From Shewanella cutis (lineage in GTDB: Bacteria > Pseudomonadota > Gammaproteobacteria > Enterobacterales > Shewanellaceae): a stretch of 64,000 bases of DNA. A program made the translations under genes and the position numbers. The stretch spans positions 930,001 through 994,000 of the forward strand of contig NZ_JACSDI010000001.1 in assembly GCF_022410515.1 (NCBI RefSeq). The letters run 5' to 3'. This document shows positions 36,289-46,493 of the stretch, piece by piece (positions within the stretch are counted from its first letter, which is position 1; every line of letters starts with the position of its first letter). Under the pieces are notes generated by a model, which saw nothing but the letters and a program-made list of their open reading frames with translations, ran no database searches and was not told where the DNA came from.

Positions 36289-36553
36289 ATACCAATCGTA
36301 TTAAATATCTGTTCATTCAGCGGGAGTTAAACGGGCTTTAGACAAGGTGAAGGCTTGAAGGCATAGTGGCGCTCTGTCGAAAGCCTTAAACGCAGTATAA
36401 AGCACGTTCAATCCCGCCCTTCGGGAGCCTCACAGGCATCTCACTCCCGTGTTACATTGACTTAAAAGGGAATCACCATTTCTTCGTCAATGCGCCTTGG
36501 ATTGAGATGCCTGTGAGGCTCTGAACTGATTAGATATTTAATGTGATTGGTAT
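36289..36553. mobile_element. 265-bp MITE, copy 2
   Basis: The same element as at 22537-22801, in the same orientation, with only a handful of base differences (for example GTGAAGG for GCGAAGG, and CTCCCGTG for CTCCTGTG). Both 22-bp inverted ends and the internal GAGCCTCACAGGC inverted repeat are kept. It lies between the arcA terminator and the 3' end of the peptidase gene, 38 bp from its stop. The close identity points to recent spread. Confidence 0.87.
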
Positions 36554-36590
36554 AAATACCAGTCTATATAAATGCCAACCTAACGCGATG

Positions 36591-38882
36591 TTATTTGCCG
36601 TTTTTAAGCTGTCTATCGAGGAAATCCGCCAGCGAGCGATATAAGTGGTTACGCACCTTTTCGCCACGCATTGAATGCTTAGAACCTGGATAATCAATCA
36701 TTTGAAACAACTTGCCTTCGTCCTGCAACGCCTTATAGACGCGAGTACTGTTTTCAAACAACACGTTATCATCGGCCATGCCATGGTACATCAATAGCCC
36801 CGACTGATAGTTTTTCACATAGGGGAACACGCTACTGGCTTCGTAACCTTGCTCATTGCTTGCGGGATGGGCTAAATAACGCTCGGTGTAATGGGTGTCG
36901 TACAAGCGCCAATCGGTGACGGGCGCGCCCGAAATCGCCGCTTTAAAGTAATCCGGCGCCTTAAATAAACTCATCAAAGCCATATAACCGCCGTAGCTGT
37001 GGCCATAGATAGCCACATTATTGCTATCGACAAAGGGCAAGCTGCGCAGATAATCGACGCCAACCTTTTGGTCATTGACTTCCGCTTCGCCCAAGTGACG
37101 ATAAATCACTTGCTCAAACTGAGTGCCTCTGTGGGCACTGCCGCGGTTATCCAGTTGAAATACCACATAACCTTGCTGAACTAAGTATTGGGTAAAGTAA
37201 TCCTGCTCACTCCAACTATTGGTCACCAACTGCGCATGTGGGCCGCCATACACGCGCACGACTACGGGGTATTTTTTGTTCGCATCGAAGGGCACAGGTT
37301 TAAAGAGACGCGTTTGCAAGACTTGCCCATCTTCCGCCTTAAGTTCTTTAAACTCAGGCTGTTGCCAAAGGCCAGCATAGTCATACAAAGGATGACCGGC
37401 CTTGACTTGGTTTTGCTCAACCCAGGCCAAATGCTGGCCCTTATCGCCGTGTAAACTGATCTGTGGGGGCTGAGATAAGCTATTGAAATAATCTAGATAC
37501 ACGCTTTGATTATCGGCAAATACCGGATCGTGCATCCCCGCCTCGCTGCTCACGCGCTCAACCTTGCCGCCCGCTAACGGCACACGGTAAAGGTGTTTTT
37601 CGATTGGGGTATCTTTGCGGCCGGTGAAATACACCCAACCTGCGGTTTCATCAATATATTCCAGCTGATCGACCGCCCAATTGCCCTCGGTCAATTGCGC
37701 CTTAAGCTTACCTTTTAGGTCAAAAAGATAGAGATGATTAAAGCCATCACGCTCCGAGGCCCAAATAAAAGCCGATTGTTGCTTTAAGAAGTGCAAGTCA
37801 TTGTTAAGATTCACCCAAGCCTCGCTGCGCTCTTTGACTAAGGTTTTCGGCTTGGTCAGCGCATCGAGTGCCACCAGTTGTAAGTCTAATTTTTGCTGAT
37901 CGCGGCTCTGCCACTGGAAGGATAAATGCTTGCTATCCGGCAACCAATCAACCCGTGGCAGGTAAATATCCTTATTTTTATCATCGCTTAAGGTTACCCA
38001 ATTGATGGCTTTATTATTAAGCGTTACTACACCGAGTTGGATCTCGACATTGTTTTTACCCGCGGCCGGATAACGCTGCTCGGTAAGCTTAATGCCATCG
38101 GCATAGATTTCATTGCGGGTGACTAACTCAACGCCCGATTCATCGATGCGGGTAAAGGCAATGGCCGACTCATCGGGCGCCCACCAGTAACCCGTCATAC
38201 GATCCATTTCTTCCTGCGCCACAAATTCTGCCATGGCATTTTTAATCGCACCGCCACCATCTGTGGTCATGGCCTCAAGCTTTTTAGTCGCCAGATCTAA
38301 TACATACAGATTTTGATCACGCACGAAAGATACAAAGTTGCCCTTGGGCGATAGACGAGCATCGGTAGCAAAGCCTTCGCCAATCGGCAGTAAGCTAACG
38401 CTGTTATCCGCCAAGGAGAAGTAATACAAATTGCCCGCGGCGGGGATCAACAGTGCCTTACTATCGTCGGCCCAGAAATATTCCATAATGCCTTCGCCAT
38501 AAATCCGTTGGCGTTCGCGGCGGGCCTTTTCTTCATCGGACAATTCATTGCTCGCCAACTTATCGGCATTCAGCAACAGGCTCGATTTTCCTGTTTTAAC
38601 ATCCATTTGCCAGAGATCGTAAAAGTTTTGGTTATCTTTACGACCCGCAAGATAGGTCACCCTTTGGCCATCGGGGGATAACTTTAATCCACGGGGACTG
38701 GTGCCCGCCAAGGCGGGTGAAGCATTCATCCGCTCGATAGTGAGTGGCGTCATGCCGCCCTCAAGCGCATAGGCAGAAGCTGTGGTAAGGCTAGAAATCA
38801 TGGCCAGTTGACTCGCAATCAATAGGGATGAAGCGCCCAACTTCACGGCGCGCAGGGAAGAAGCTAACCCATTTTTAGTCAT
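36591..38882 (-). CDS. Prolyl dipeptidyl peptidase IV-like S9 peptidase
   Basis: A 763-residue exported serine peptidase. The N-terminal signal peptide (cut near residue 40, ASAYA) is followed by a beta-propeller domain (about 60-500), including the FVAQEEMDRMTGYWWAPDE segment whose double Glu binds the substrate N-terminus in DPP IV. The alpha/beta-hydrolase domain (about 520-763) has the nucleophile Ser in GHSYGGYMAL, Asp in MADDNVLF and His in GSKHSMRG. It removes X-Pro dipeptides from peptides, probably in the periplasm. Confidence 0.93.
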   Translation of the reverse strand: MTKNGLASSLRAVKLGASSLLIASQLAMISSLTTASAYALEGGMTPLTIERMNASPALAGTSPRGLKLSPDGQRVTYLAGRKDNQNFYDLWQMDVKTGKSSLLLNADKLASNELSDEEKARRERQRIYGEGIMEYFWADDSKALLIPAAGNLYYFSLADNSVSLLPIGEGFATDARLSPKGNFVSFVRDQNLYVLDLATKKLEAMTTDGGGAIKNAMAEFVAQEEMDRMTGYWWAPDESAIAFTRIDESGVELVTRNEIYADGIKLTEQRYPAAGKNNVEIQLGVVTLNNKAINWVTLSDDKNKDIYLPRVDWLPDSKHLSFQWQSRDQQKLDLQLVALDALTKPKTLVKERSEAWVNLNNDLHFLKQQSAFIWASERDGFNHLYLFDLKGKLKAQLTEGNWAVDQLEYIDETAGWVYFTGRKDTPIEKHLYRVPLAGGKVERVSSEAGMHDPVFADNQSVYLDYFNSLSQPPQISLHGDKGQHLAWVEQNQVKAGHPLYDYAGLWQQPEFKELKAEDGQVLQTRLFKPVPFDANKKYPVVVRVYGGPHAQLVTNSWSEQDYFTQYLVQQGYVVFQLDNRGSAHRGTQFEQVIYRHLGEAEVNDQKVGVDYLRSLPFVDSNNVAIYGHSYGGYMALMSLFKAPDYFKAAISGAPVTDWRLYDTHYTERYLAHPASNEQGYEASSVFPYVKNYQSGLLMYHGMADDNVLFENSTRVYKALQDEGKLFQMIDYPGSKHSMRGEKVRNHLYRSLADFLDRQLKNGK

Positions 38883-39179
38883 TATTATTCCTTGGAAGCA
38901 TATTCGCCTTAGGTGGCGATTAAAAAACTGCCGCCATTGTGCCAGAGGCCAAGCCTAAATAAAAAGCACAGGCAATATACAGATACAAATTAGCTGGCAA
39001 ACTCCATTACTTAGCTTAATTTTCAAGGTAACCCACTCAGCCTGACACAAAGGGATAGCCCTCTTGGCTTAAATTGATTAAAACCCACAGCAACATCGCT
39101 GAAATTGTCGACTAACTGAGTTATTATTCGCGGCAAATAATGAAATTGACCTCAATGTTGAACCCCTAAAGGACCTAAC

Positions 39180-40157
39180 ATGCAGACTCTTGCCCAACAC
39201 TTAACCTCAAAGGCACTGAACGAATCCCTCGCGCAACTGATTTTGACCTTAGCCGACACCTCAAAAGCCATCAGCCATGCCGTACGCCACGGTGCCTTAG
39301 CTGGCGTGTTAGGCGCGACCGAACAGGAAAACGTGCAAGGTGAAACCCAGAAGAAACTGGATATCATCACCAACGATATGCTCAAAGATGCATTAAAAGC
39401 CGACGGAACAGTGCGCGGCCTCGCCTCTGAGGAAGAAGATCATGTAGTGGAAGTCAGCGCCAATGGTCAATATCTAGTGTGTTTCGACCCTTTAGATGGT
39501 TCATCGAATATCGATATCAACTCGCTGGTCGGCACGATTTTCTCTGTCCTGCCCGCCCCTGCTGGCGAGCTAACTGAAACGAGCTTTTTACAATCGGGCC
39601 GCAATCAGTTAGCCGCAGGTTATGTGCTCTACGGCCCATCAACTATGCTCGCGCTCACCACAGGCCAAGGCGTGCAACTCTTTACCCTGCACCCAGAAAC
39701 CAACGAATTTTTACTGACCAACGCAGCCATGAGCATCAGCCCAGACACCCAAGAGTTCGCCATTAACATGTCGAACCAACGTTTTTGGGAAGCGCCAATG
39801 CAGACCTATATAGCCGATTTACTGCTCGGTAAAATTGGCCCGCGCGAAAAATCCTTCAACATGCGCTGGATTGCCGCCATGGTGGGCGACGTGCACCGCG
39901 TACTTTCTCGCGGCGGTATTTTTACTTACCCAACCGACAATAAAGATCCGAAAAAGCCATACAAGCTGCGTTTAATGTACGAAGCCAACCCAATGGCCTT
40001 GTTAGTCGAGCAAGCTGGCGGTAAGGCCTCTACTGGTTATGAAACCATTCTGGATATTCAACCAACACAAATTCACCAACGCGTTGCGGTTATCCTTGGT
40101 AGCGCCAATGAAGTGGACGCTTGCCTAAGCTACCATGGTTTGGATTCTCGTAAATAA
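39180..40157 (+). CDS. fbp: Fructose-1,6-bisphosphatase class I
   Basis: A 325-residue enzyme of gluconeogenesis converting fructose 1,6-bisphosphate to fructose 6-phosphate. Metal and substrate motifs are present: LASEEED, the central [13 protein letters not shown], and [18 protein letters not shown] near the C-terminus. The cytosolic class I architecture and length are typical. It is divergent from the peptidase gene with about 300 bp between; the modular repeat begins 120 bp after its stop. Confidence 0.97.
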   Translation: MQTLAQHLTSKALNESLAQLILTLADTSKAISHAVRHGALAGVLGATEQENVQGETQKKLDIITNDMLKDALKADGTVRGLASEEEDHVVEVSANGQYLVCFDPLDGSSNIDINSLVGTIFSVLPAPAGELTETSFLQSGRNQLAAGYVLYGPSTMLALTTGQGVQLFTLHPETNEFLLTNAAMSISPDTQEFAINMSNQRFWEAPMQTYIADLLLGKIGPREKSFNMRWIAAMVGDVHRVLSRGGIFTYPTDNKDPKKPYKLRLMYEANPMALLVEQAGGKASTGYETILDIQPTQIHQRVAVILGSANEVDACLSYHGLDSRK

Positions 40158-40276
40158 AGAGCGCGAAGAACCTGATTTAGACTAAGCCGAATCGCTTAGA
40201 TTTTGATTTTTATGATAAAAGCCACTGACCACAGTGGCTTTTTTGTTGTCGCGGAATGCGACATTCATTTTAAAAT

Positions 40277-40565
40277 GCGGCCTAACGGCCGAAGTGAATC
40301 AAAGTCGTGGGTCTTCAACCCACACCCGACCAAGGAGGACTGCTCGTCCTATCCTCCTTGGATGCTCCAAGACGCCCCTAGCGAAGTTACATGCATTAGA
40401 GACTGGCCTAGGCCTTATGGATAAATTGCTGTCGCTTCCGAAGGATGCGTCCCTGCACCTGCGAAAGCTAGCCGGTCATCCATGACCGGACTCACGCAAT
40501 TTATTCCAACGCCCTGCGGCAACTTCGCAGGGGAAGGAGAACTCCTGAGGCTTTGGAGTTGTCTG
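40277..40565 (+). repeat. Modular palindromic repeat, copy A
   Basis: A non-coding mosaic of small inverted repeats: GGCCTAACGGCC, GGAGGACTGCTCGTCC with ATCCTCC, and GCCGGTCATCCATGACCGG. Its words reappear in reverse orientation at 42671-42957 and 43751-44183. Copies A and B face each other around the caspase-like gene. Shared markers include AGCGAAGTTACATGCATT and CCAACGCCCTGCGGCAACTT. Confidence 0.8.
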
Positions 40566-40661
40566 CACGCCATGAAAAACAACCAAAGCAATACCTACCA
40601 TCTCCTTTAGAAAATTTAACAATGGGTGGCAAGTGAAATCCGTTAGGTAATCCGTTAGAAC

Positions 40662-42407
40662 TTAGAACCAACGCAATTGCGCCAATATTTCGTTTTGATA
40701 TTGTTCGGCTACTTCTTCGAATCTTTCATACTTCCCGCCGAACATACCTGCTTGAATTGGCCCCCAATTGTTTTTGCTATGAGCAGCCTCTTTTCTCAAT
40801 TTTTCAAATGGAGAGGTTCCATGCCTACGATTTTTCCATCCAAATCGCCCTACGGGTCCCCATAAGCGTTTATCTGCTTGCTTATTAAGATCAGCCACAG
40901 CTAACGCAAACAATATTTCGAACTCATCAAAGAGCTCCTCGTACCCCTTGCCAAGAAAAAGTAAGTCATCCAGTTCTGGTTGAATCAGCTTATATAGATA
41001 CTCACTAATTGGCGTGTAATTTCGTTCGTGGTCAGGAATTCTTTTGAAAACGTTAACTAATTCACTTACAGCGTTAGCAACTCTAAGAGCGAAAAATGGA
41101 TCGCCGTTATCGTAATCAGAGGAGCCCAGTTTAGTGTAAAAAATTGACGCAAGACTCTTATAGTTTTTTCCTTCTAAAGCCGCGATTCCCGCATGGTACA
41201 TCACTAAAAGAAGGGGGTACCATCTAAGGTTTACCCATACGACTAATCCGCCGCGATTCTCAATCAAGCGATCACAAGACCTTGAGATGATCTTCGTAAG
41301 TGAACCCAACTGTTCTTCACTTGCCCAATAAGACAAGCACGCCACAATCATTGAAAGATCTTTTGTGTAAAGTTCATATGATGAAATACGCTCAAGCAAC
41401 TCCTCATTAGAAAAATTTCCACTGGTAGCAAAGCTATCTTCGCTTGTTGCAGATAGGAATCGGCGAACTTCTTCGATCGCAAAATCATGAAGTTTAATCT
41501 GAGAGTTATTTGAAGATATCAATTCCTTGGTATATTCGACTTTTTCATCTGTTGTTTTTGAAGTCCTTATTTCATCTACATAGGGTATTGTAATAAGTTC
41601 ATCTGTATTCTTAGTATCATCTTGTGCATTTTTGTTAACAGGTATTGATACGATAAAGTCACCATCACCATCAAACTGACCATAATGTGGTGTTTGCTCA
41701 GAATTAATGTCATTCGCTACTTTTGAGTAAACATAACTCATTAAACCACTAGCAGTGATAACTCCATATTCATTCGCAGCCTTTCCCCTGAGCCCTTCAA
41801 TAAAGTGACCGGTAAAAATGGAATGATGAGGCAAAGGGCCACCTGCATCTGCTACGACTTCGTTAGCCTTACCAGCGGTAATTACTTGCCTAGAAAACCT
41901 TTGGTACATGTCTCTAAGAAATCTACTGCTACCTGGTCTTAGGTCTCGATGAACAGCAAGCCCTCCATAACAAGCGTCCATTACAAAAAGTATATGCTTG
42001 GCTCTAATCAATTCAGCGTTTCGTGTTAGCTCGTCCCAACGGATGAAAGTCGAGTAGTCACTCATGTCTGCATCATAAGGAACTAGATAGCCGACATCGC
42101 CTTTTATTCCTGATTTTGTATGGCCGTGACCAGCAAAGAAGACAAATAAACGGTCATCTACTTTAACGTCGTCATTGGTAAAGCGTAGAAATGATTTGAG
42201 GATATTAGATTTTGTCGCATCTTGATCGGCAAGGTACGAAACATCCTGCTCTTCAAAACCAAGCTCATTTATTAGTATGTTTCGCACTTCATGAGCATCA
42301 CTCACTGCATACTCTAAGGGCGAAGCATTTGCGTATCGGTTTATCCCTATGACCAATGCTCTGCTGGTCTCATACTTCTGCTGAAGTATAAATTTCAAAT
42401 CACGCAC
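40662..42407 (-). CDS. Caspase-like (C14) protease with helical C-terminal domain
   Basis: About 581 residues. The N-terminal 230 form a caspase/metacaspase p20-like domain: RALVIGINRYANAS strand, catalytic His94 in FVFFAGHGHT, catalytic Cys146 in FVMDACYGG, and the later HHSIFTGHFIEGLRG. After a polar linker (about 275-310), residues 310-581 are helical with no recognised domain; a WGPVGRFGWK segment lies near the end. I chose the GTG at 42407 (AAAGGA 9 bases upstream, caspase fold beginning at once); the frame is open to a TTG at 42521. Its AT-rich composition differs from fbp, and it lies between inverted repeats, suggesting transfer. A role in defence or regulated cell death is inference only. 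Confidence 0.8.
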   Translation of the reverse strand: MRDLKFILQQKYETSRALVIGINRYANASPLEYAVSDAHEVRNILINELGFEEQDVSYLADQDATKSNILKSFLRFTNDDVKVDDRLFVFFAGHGHTKSGIKGDVGYLVPYDADMSDYSTFIRWDELTRNAELIRAKHILFVMDACYGGLAVHRDLRPGSSRFLRDMYQRFSRQVITAGKANEVVADAGGPLPHHSIFTGHFIEGLRGKAANEYGVITASGLMSYVYSKVANDINSEQTPHYGQFDGDGDFIVSIPVNKNAQDDTKNTDELITIPYVDEIRTSKTTDEKVEYTKELISSNNSQIKLHDFAIEEVRRFLSATSEDSFATSGNFSNEELLERISSYELYTKDLSMIVACLSYWASEEQLGSLTKIISRSCDRLIENRGGLVVWVNLRWYPLLLVMYHAGIAALEGKNYKSLASIFYTKLGSSDYDNGDPFFALRVANAVSELVNVFKRIPDHERNYTPISEYLYKLIQPELDDLLFLGKGYEELFDEFEILFALAVADLNKQADKRLWGPVGRFGWKNRRHGTSPFEKLRKEAAHSKNNWGPIQAGMFGGKYERFEEVAEQYQNEILAQLRWF

Positions 42408-42670
42408 TGAATTTATTCCTTTTGTGCTCCAACGCCCGCTTCTAGTGAATCCCCAGATAAATTCGATGAGATTCAAATAAGTAGACACGTATGATACTGT
42501 TGACCTATTCAATTTCGCCAAAAATCTACTAGTTCCAACATCATGCGTGATATTGGCATATTACACGATTTACTCAAAAAACAATGCCCTCAAATACACC
42601 AAAAACGCCTTAATTCTCTGATGGTTGCCGGAAAGAGGGAAAGATCGGACAGGTGCAACTCTTTAAGACT

Positions 42671-42957
42671 AACGGCTAACACCAAGGCAACAGAAGTTCA
42701 CCTTCCCCTGCGAAGTTGCTGAAGGGCGTTGAAGAAAATCGCGTGAGCGAGGCATGGATGCCTCGCTAGCTTTCGGGGTACAGGATGTACCATCGGAAGC
42801 GTTAGCGATTTTCGAATAAGCACGAAGCCACTAACTAATGCATGTAACTTCGCTAGGGGCGTCTTGGAGAATCCAAGGAGGATAGGACGAGCAGTCCTCC
42901 TTGGTCGGGTGTGGGGTGAAGCCCCACGACTTTGATTTACCTCGGCCGTAAGGCCGC
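42671..42957 (-). repeat. Modular palindromic repeat, copy B
   Basis: The same family as copy A in the opposite orientation. Reading plus-wise it contains CACCAAGGCAACAG, CCCCTGCGAAGTTGC, CATGTAACTTCGCTAGG and CTCGGCCGTAAGGCCGC. Its variable centre differs (GAGGCATGGATGCCTC instead of the CCGGTCATGG-type module), so modules appear to be exchanged between copies. Confidence 0.8.
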
Positions 42958-42984
42958 AATGACTTTACATCCACATAAACAAGT

Positions 42985-43031
42985 GTGGGATTTCCCCCAC
43001 AACTTTGACCTACCTCGGCCGTAAGGCCGCA
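42985..43031 (-). repeat. Partial copy of the repeat end module
   Basis: The last module of copy B (CCCCCACAACTTTGACC and CTCGGCCGTAAGGCCGC) is repeated once more right behind it, touching the end of the next gene. Confidence 0.7.
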
Positions 43032-43034
43032 AGA

Positions 43035-43604
43035 CTAACTTGCAACACAAAGATTTTGCTGAATCTTCCAACGACGTTCCATGAGTGGAATCGAAAACCC
43101 ATAACATACCACCACAATCAAAGGTTGAAGCTGAAAACTCAACTCAGGCCACAACATAAAGGCAGCCACGCAAGCCACTGTGCGCACAATCGCATGTACA
43201 ATCGCCACCTTTTGCGCCGCTAACACGCCGAAAACCAACCACATTAATCCTGTTTGCACGGCAAGGGCGAAGGGCAAGGCTAAATAGTTTTCCATAAAAA
43301 AGGGAATACTGATGCTAAAGGTTAAAAAACTCATCCCCATCGCAGCCAAAAACACAGTCTCAAACCAATTACGATCAGTGCTTTTCTTGAAGGAGATATT
43401 TTCACCGGTAAGACGCGAGACTCCCATAGCAAGATAGACAATAGAACCCGCGCCGATAAATGTTGCCATCACCATTTGCGATGCTGGCAAAATAAAACTC
43501 AAGATAAACAATAGCGTCCATACCATCATGCCTGATACAGGCATAGCTAAAGCACGTTTTTGGCGGTATTCGATAAGTTGTTGATCAAGTGATTGATGTT
43601 GCAT
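43035..43604 (-). CDS. DUF7010-like multi-pass membrane protein
   Basis: A 189-residue integral membrane protein with about six hydrophobic helices (near 20-40, 45-60, 82-105, 108-130, 135-150, 155-172). It begins MQHQSLDQQLIEYRQKRA and contains GSIVYLAMGVSRLTGENI between helices 2 and 3. It resembles a small uncharacterised family I believe is DUF7010. No catalytic motif is apparent. It lies between copies B and C of the modular repeat, and its stop almost touches the partial repeat. Confidence 0.65.
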   Translation of the reverse strand: MQHQSLDQQLIEYRQKRALAMPVSGMMVWTLLFILSFILPASQMVMATFIGAGSIVYLAMGVSRLTGENISFKKSTDRNWFETVFLAAMGMSFLTFSISIPFFMENYLALPFALAVQTGLMWLVFGVLAAQKVAIVHAIVRTVACVAAFMLWPELSFQLQPLIVVVCYGFSIPLMERRWKIQQNLCVAS

Positions 43605-43750
43605 GATTAAGCCTCCTTGTTAGTATGGCTTAAGTATCCCTGCATCCGCTAAATCACGGCAGTGTGAGTTGTCAGCAATTACGGATGACAAATGTCATTC
43701 AAAAAACAGGAGAGGGGAAAGATGGGCAGGCATAACTCTTTAGGACTAAC

Positions 43751-44183
43751 AGCTAACACCAAGGCAAAAGAAGTTCACCCTCCCCTGCGAAGTTGCCGCA
43801 GGGCGTTGGAATAAATTGCGTGAGTCCGGACATGGTCGTTCTCGTGCATCCATGCACTTCACGACATTCAGGCATCCTGCCTATCAGATGACCGGCTAGC
43901 TTTCGCAGGTACAGGGGCGAATGAAAATCGGTGATTTTCGCGCTTATGAGCGAGAGGCAGGGACTGCCGAACTGGAGGGCTTTACATGGATGTAAAGTGG
44001 AGCCTTCGGAAGCGATAGCAATTTATCCATAAGACCGAGGCTAGTAACCAATGCATGTAACTTCGCTAGGGGCGTCTTGGCTGATGTGAAAGCAATAGGC
44101 AAGGAGGATAGGACGAGCAGTCCTCCTTGGTCGGGTGTGGGGTGAAGCCCCACGACTTTAACCCACCTCGGCCGTAAGGCCGC
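43751..44183 (-). repeat. Modular palindromic repeat, copy C
   Basis: The longest copy of the family, in the same orientation as B. It shares the outer modules (CACCAAGGCAAAAG, CCCCTGCGAAGTTGCCGC, CATGTAACTTCGCTAGG, CTCGGCCGTAAGGCCGC) but carries extra inner pieces such as GAAAATCGGTGATTTTC and CTTTACATGGATGTAAAG, which are themselves palindromes. Confidence 0.8.
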
Positions 44184-44311
44184 ATAAAGACTTACATCGC
44201 ATAATGGAATTGAAAAACAACCCACCGATAGCGCCGCTTTAACTCAGTATGTTATTGTTTTAGCATCATAGATTCGATTTTTGTGCTTTAACCACTAAGG
44301 GTTTACTCCAA

Positions 44312-44800
44312 ATGGAAAAAATATTTGAAAGACTCATGTATGCATCGCGCTGGATTATGGCGCCCATCTACTTGGGGCTGAGTCTAGTGCTATTGGGCTT
44401 AGGCATTAAATTCTTCCAAGAAATCTTCCATATTCTGCCGATCATTTTTGAGATGAGTGAAGTGGATTTAGTGCTGGTCACCCTGTCCTTGATTGATATC
44501 ACCCTTGTCGGTGGCTTGATTGTGATGGTGATGTTTTCTGGCTATGAGAATTTTGTCTCGCAGCTGGATGTGGGCGAAGACAGTGAAAAGCTCAGCTGGT
44601 TGGGTAAATTAGATTCAGGCTCACTGAAAAACAAAGTGGCCGCCTCGATTGTGGCGATTTCGTCTATTCATTTACTGAAAATCTTTATGGATGTGAAGAA
44701 TATCGATAACGACAAAATCATGTGGTATCTGTTAATTCACATCACCTTTGTGTTATCCGCCTTTGCCATGGGCTATTTAGATAAAATGACCCGCAAATAA
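44312..44800 (+). CDS. YqhA family membrane protein (UPF0114)
   Basis: A 162-residue inner-membrane protein of the UPF0114/TIGR00645 family (E. coli YqhA). It has four hydrophobic helices; diagnostic segments are [20 protein letters not shown] at the start, [13 protein letters not shown], and [15 protein letters not shown]. Function unknown. It is a single gene behind repeat copy C. Confidence 0.88.
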   Translation: MEKIFERLMYASRWIMAPIYLGLSLVLLGLGIKFFQEIFHILPIIFEMSEVDLVLVTLSLIDITLVGGLIVMVMFSGYENFVSQLDVGEDSEKLSWLGKLDSGSLKNKVAASIVAISSIHLLKIFMDVKNIDNDKIMWYLLIHITFVLSAFAMGYLDKMTRK

Positions 44801-44930
44801 TCACTAGGCCTGCAATAACTATTGCAAATCAACAACTCGATTTGCCACTTGCCAGCAGTCATACTGCTGGCTTCACACTGACACACCTAAAACGAGAGCG
44901 TTCCGCATCTAAACCGCTAAGCTCACGGGC

Positions 44931-46490
44931 TTAATTTGCTGCGGGCAAAGACACTGTGACTATAGTTTTATTTTGTAAATCATCAACTTGTAATTGAGTC
45001 ATACCGCCCTGGGCCTTAGCTAATAAGCGTGCAGAATACGTCCCTAAACCCACGCCCTCCACTTTTTGACTCGTCACATATTTATCCCAAAACCGCGGAC
45101 GAATCTGTTCCGGCACCACACCCGAATTCTCTATCTGGATCACTACATTGCCTTGCTCGATCGATAAATGGATCGCCACTTTAGTGCGCAGGGTTGAGGC
45201 TTCGAAGGCATTTTTAATTAGGTTTAGCAGTAATGAATAAGTTAAGGTTGCATCCGCTAACACATCAAACTGACCATTGGGATCTTCATCCGGAAATTGA
45301 AAGGCAATCAATTGTTTGTGATGAAAGGTCACATGCATCGAGTGCAATACTTGCTTGACCAGTCCGTGGGCAGAAAATCGCGCAGGTTTGAGGATAAATC
45401 GCCCCGTTTCAATTTTAAATATCTCCGAGGACAAGTTGACTGTGTTAATCGATTGCATGGTGAGATCATCAATTGCCATTAGCTTTGCACGCCAATCTTT
45501 AGGACAACTTTTATCCTGTGACAAACGCTTTAGCATCGCGCTGATCGCCGCCAAGGGGCTTTTCAGATCATGGTGAATTAATTCATCGACACTGTCTCTT
45601 AAGCGCGATAGCGCTAACATATTGTCATAGTTAGCTTGTAAATCGCGTTGTAAATTGACCGTTGCCAATAGGTTAGCCAGCCGAAGTTTTAAAATATCAG
45701 GCTGTACGGGTTTGACTAAATAATCAATGGCCCCACCCTGCAGGCCTTGGATCTGATTTGCGGTTTCATGTAATGCGCTGACAAAAATAACCGGTATTGA
45801 CTGCGACTGCGGATGCTCCCGCAGTGCATTGAGTACTTGGTAGCCATCCATCTCTGGCATCATAATGTCGAGTAGCACTATATCTGGCGCATTGGCTGAC
45901 TGACAGAGATTAAGCGCCGTTTGGCCATCCTTTGCCACTAATATTTTATAAGTGTCTTTCAACAAACCCACCATCACCGCTAAATTATCTACAGCGTCAT
46001 CAACAATTAATACCGTGTTTTTGATGGGCTCATTGGACGCCTCAATACTCAGTTCAGTCATACTGGTTGCGGTTGGCGATTCTAGGGTTGCGAAGCTTTC
46101 AATTTGCGGTTCGACCTGCAACGCTTGTAACACTCGGTCTTGCAAGGTTTTAGTGGTGAAGGGTTTGGCAATAATGTCGACAACACCATACTTGATGGCT
46201 TCTTGGATCATGTTTCTGTGGGTGTTGGCGGTCACTAGTATCACTGGCAAATATTGCCATTTTGCCTGCAAACGTATGGCCTTGAGTAAATCGGCACCGC
46301 CGCCATGGGGCATACTCCAGTCCATCAGCACAATATCGATAGACACCTCTTCTAACAACTCGAGGGCGCGGCGACCATTTTCTGCTTGATAAACTTGGCC
46401 AAAACCCATTTTGCGCAATTGCTCGACTAAAATTTTGCGCATAACGTCCATGTCTTCAACGATAAGAGCCTGTTGCTGTCTTAATAACAT
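44931..46490 (-). CDS. Double-receiver histidine kinase
   Basis: A 519-residue soluble signalling protein. Receiver 1 (about 5-125) has its Asp in DIVLMDWSMP; receiver 2 (about 160-280) has it in DIVLLDIMMPEMDG. A histidine kinase core (about 300-515) carries the H-box LIHHDLKSPLAAIS and ATPase boxes ending in GVGLGTYSARLLAKAQGG. There is no membrane segment. It starts 4 bp after the stop of the giant hybrid kinase with AAGGA upstream, so the two are likely co-expressed and one may phosphorylate the other. Confidence 0.88.
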   Translation of the reverse strand: MLLRQQQALIVEDMDVMRKILVEQLRKMGFGQVYQAENGRRALELLEEVSIDIVLMDWSMPHGGGADLLKAIRLQAKWQYLPVILVTANTHRNMIQEAIKYGVVDIIAKPFTTKTLQDRVLQALQVEPQIESFATLESPTATSMTELSIEASNEPIKNTVLIVDDAVDNLAVMVGLLKDTYKILVAKDGQTALNLCQSANAPDIVLLDIMMPEMDGYQVLNALREHPQSQSIPVIFVSALHETANQIQGLQGGAIDYLVKPVQPDILKLRLANLLATVNLQRDLQANYDNMLALSRLRDSVDELIHHDLKSPLAAISAMLKRLSQDKSCPKDWRAKLMAIDDLTMQSINTVNLSSEIFKIETGRFILKPARFSAHGLVKQVLHSMHVTFHHKQLIAFQFPDEDPNGQFDVLADATLTYSLLLNLIKNAFEASTLRTKVAIHLSIEQGNVVIQIENSGVVPEQIRPRFWDKYVTSQKVEGVGLGTYSARLLAKAQGGMTQLQVDDLQNKTIVTVSLPAAN

Positions 46491-46493
46491 AGG

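Noticed and set aside
40203..40485. Short frames inside repeat copy A
   Set aside because: They follow the palindromic repeat sequence and stop at its edges; not protein coding.
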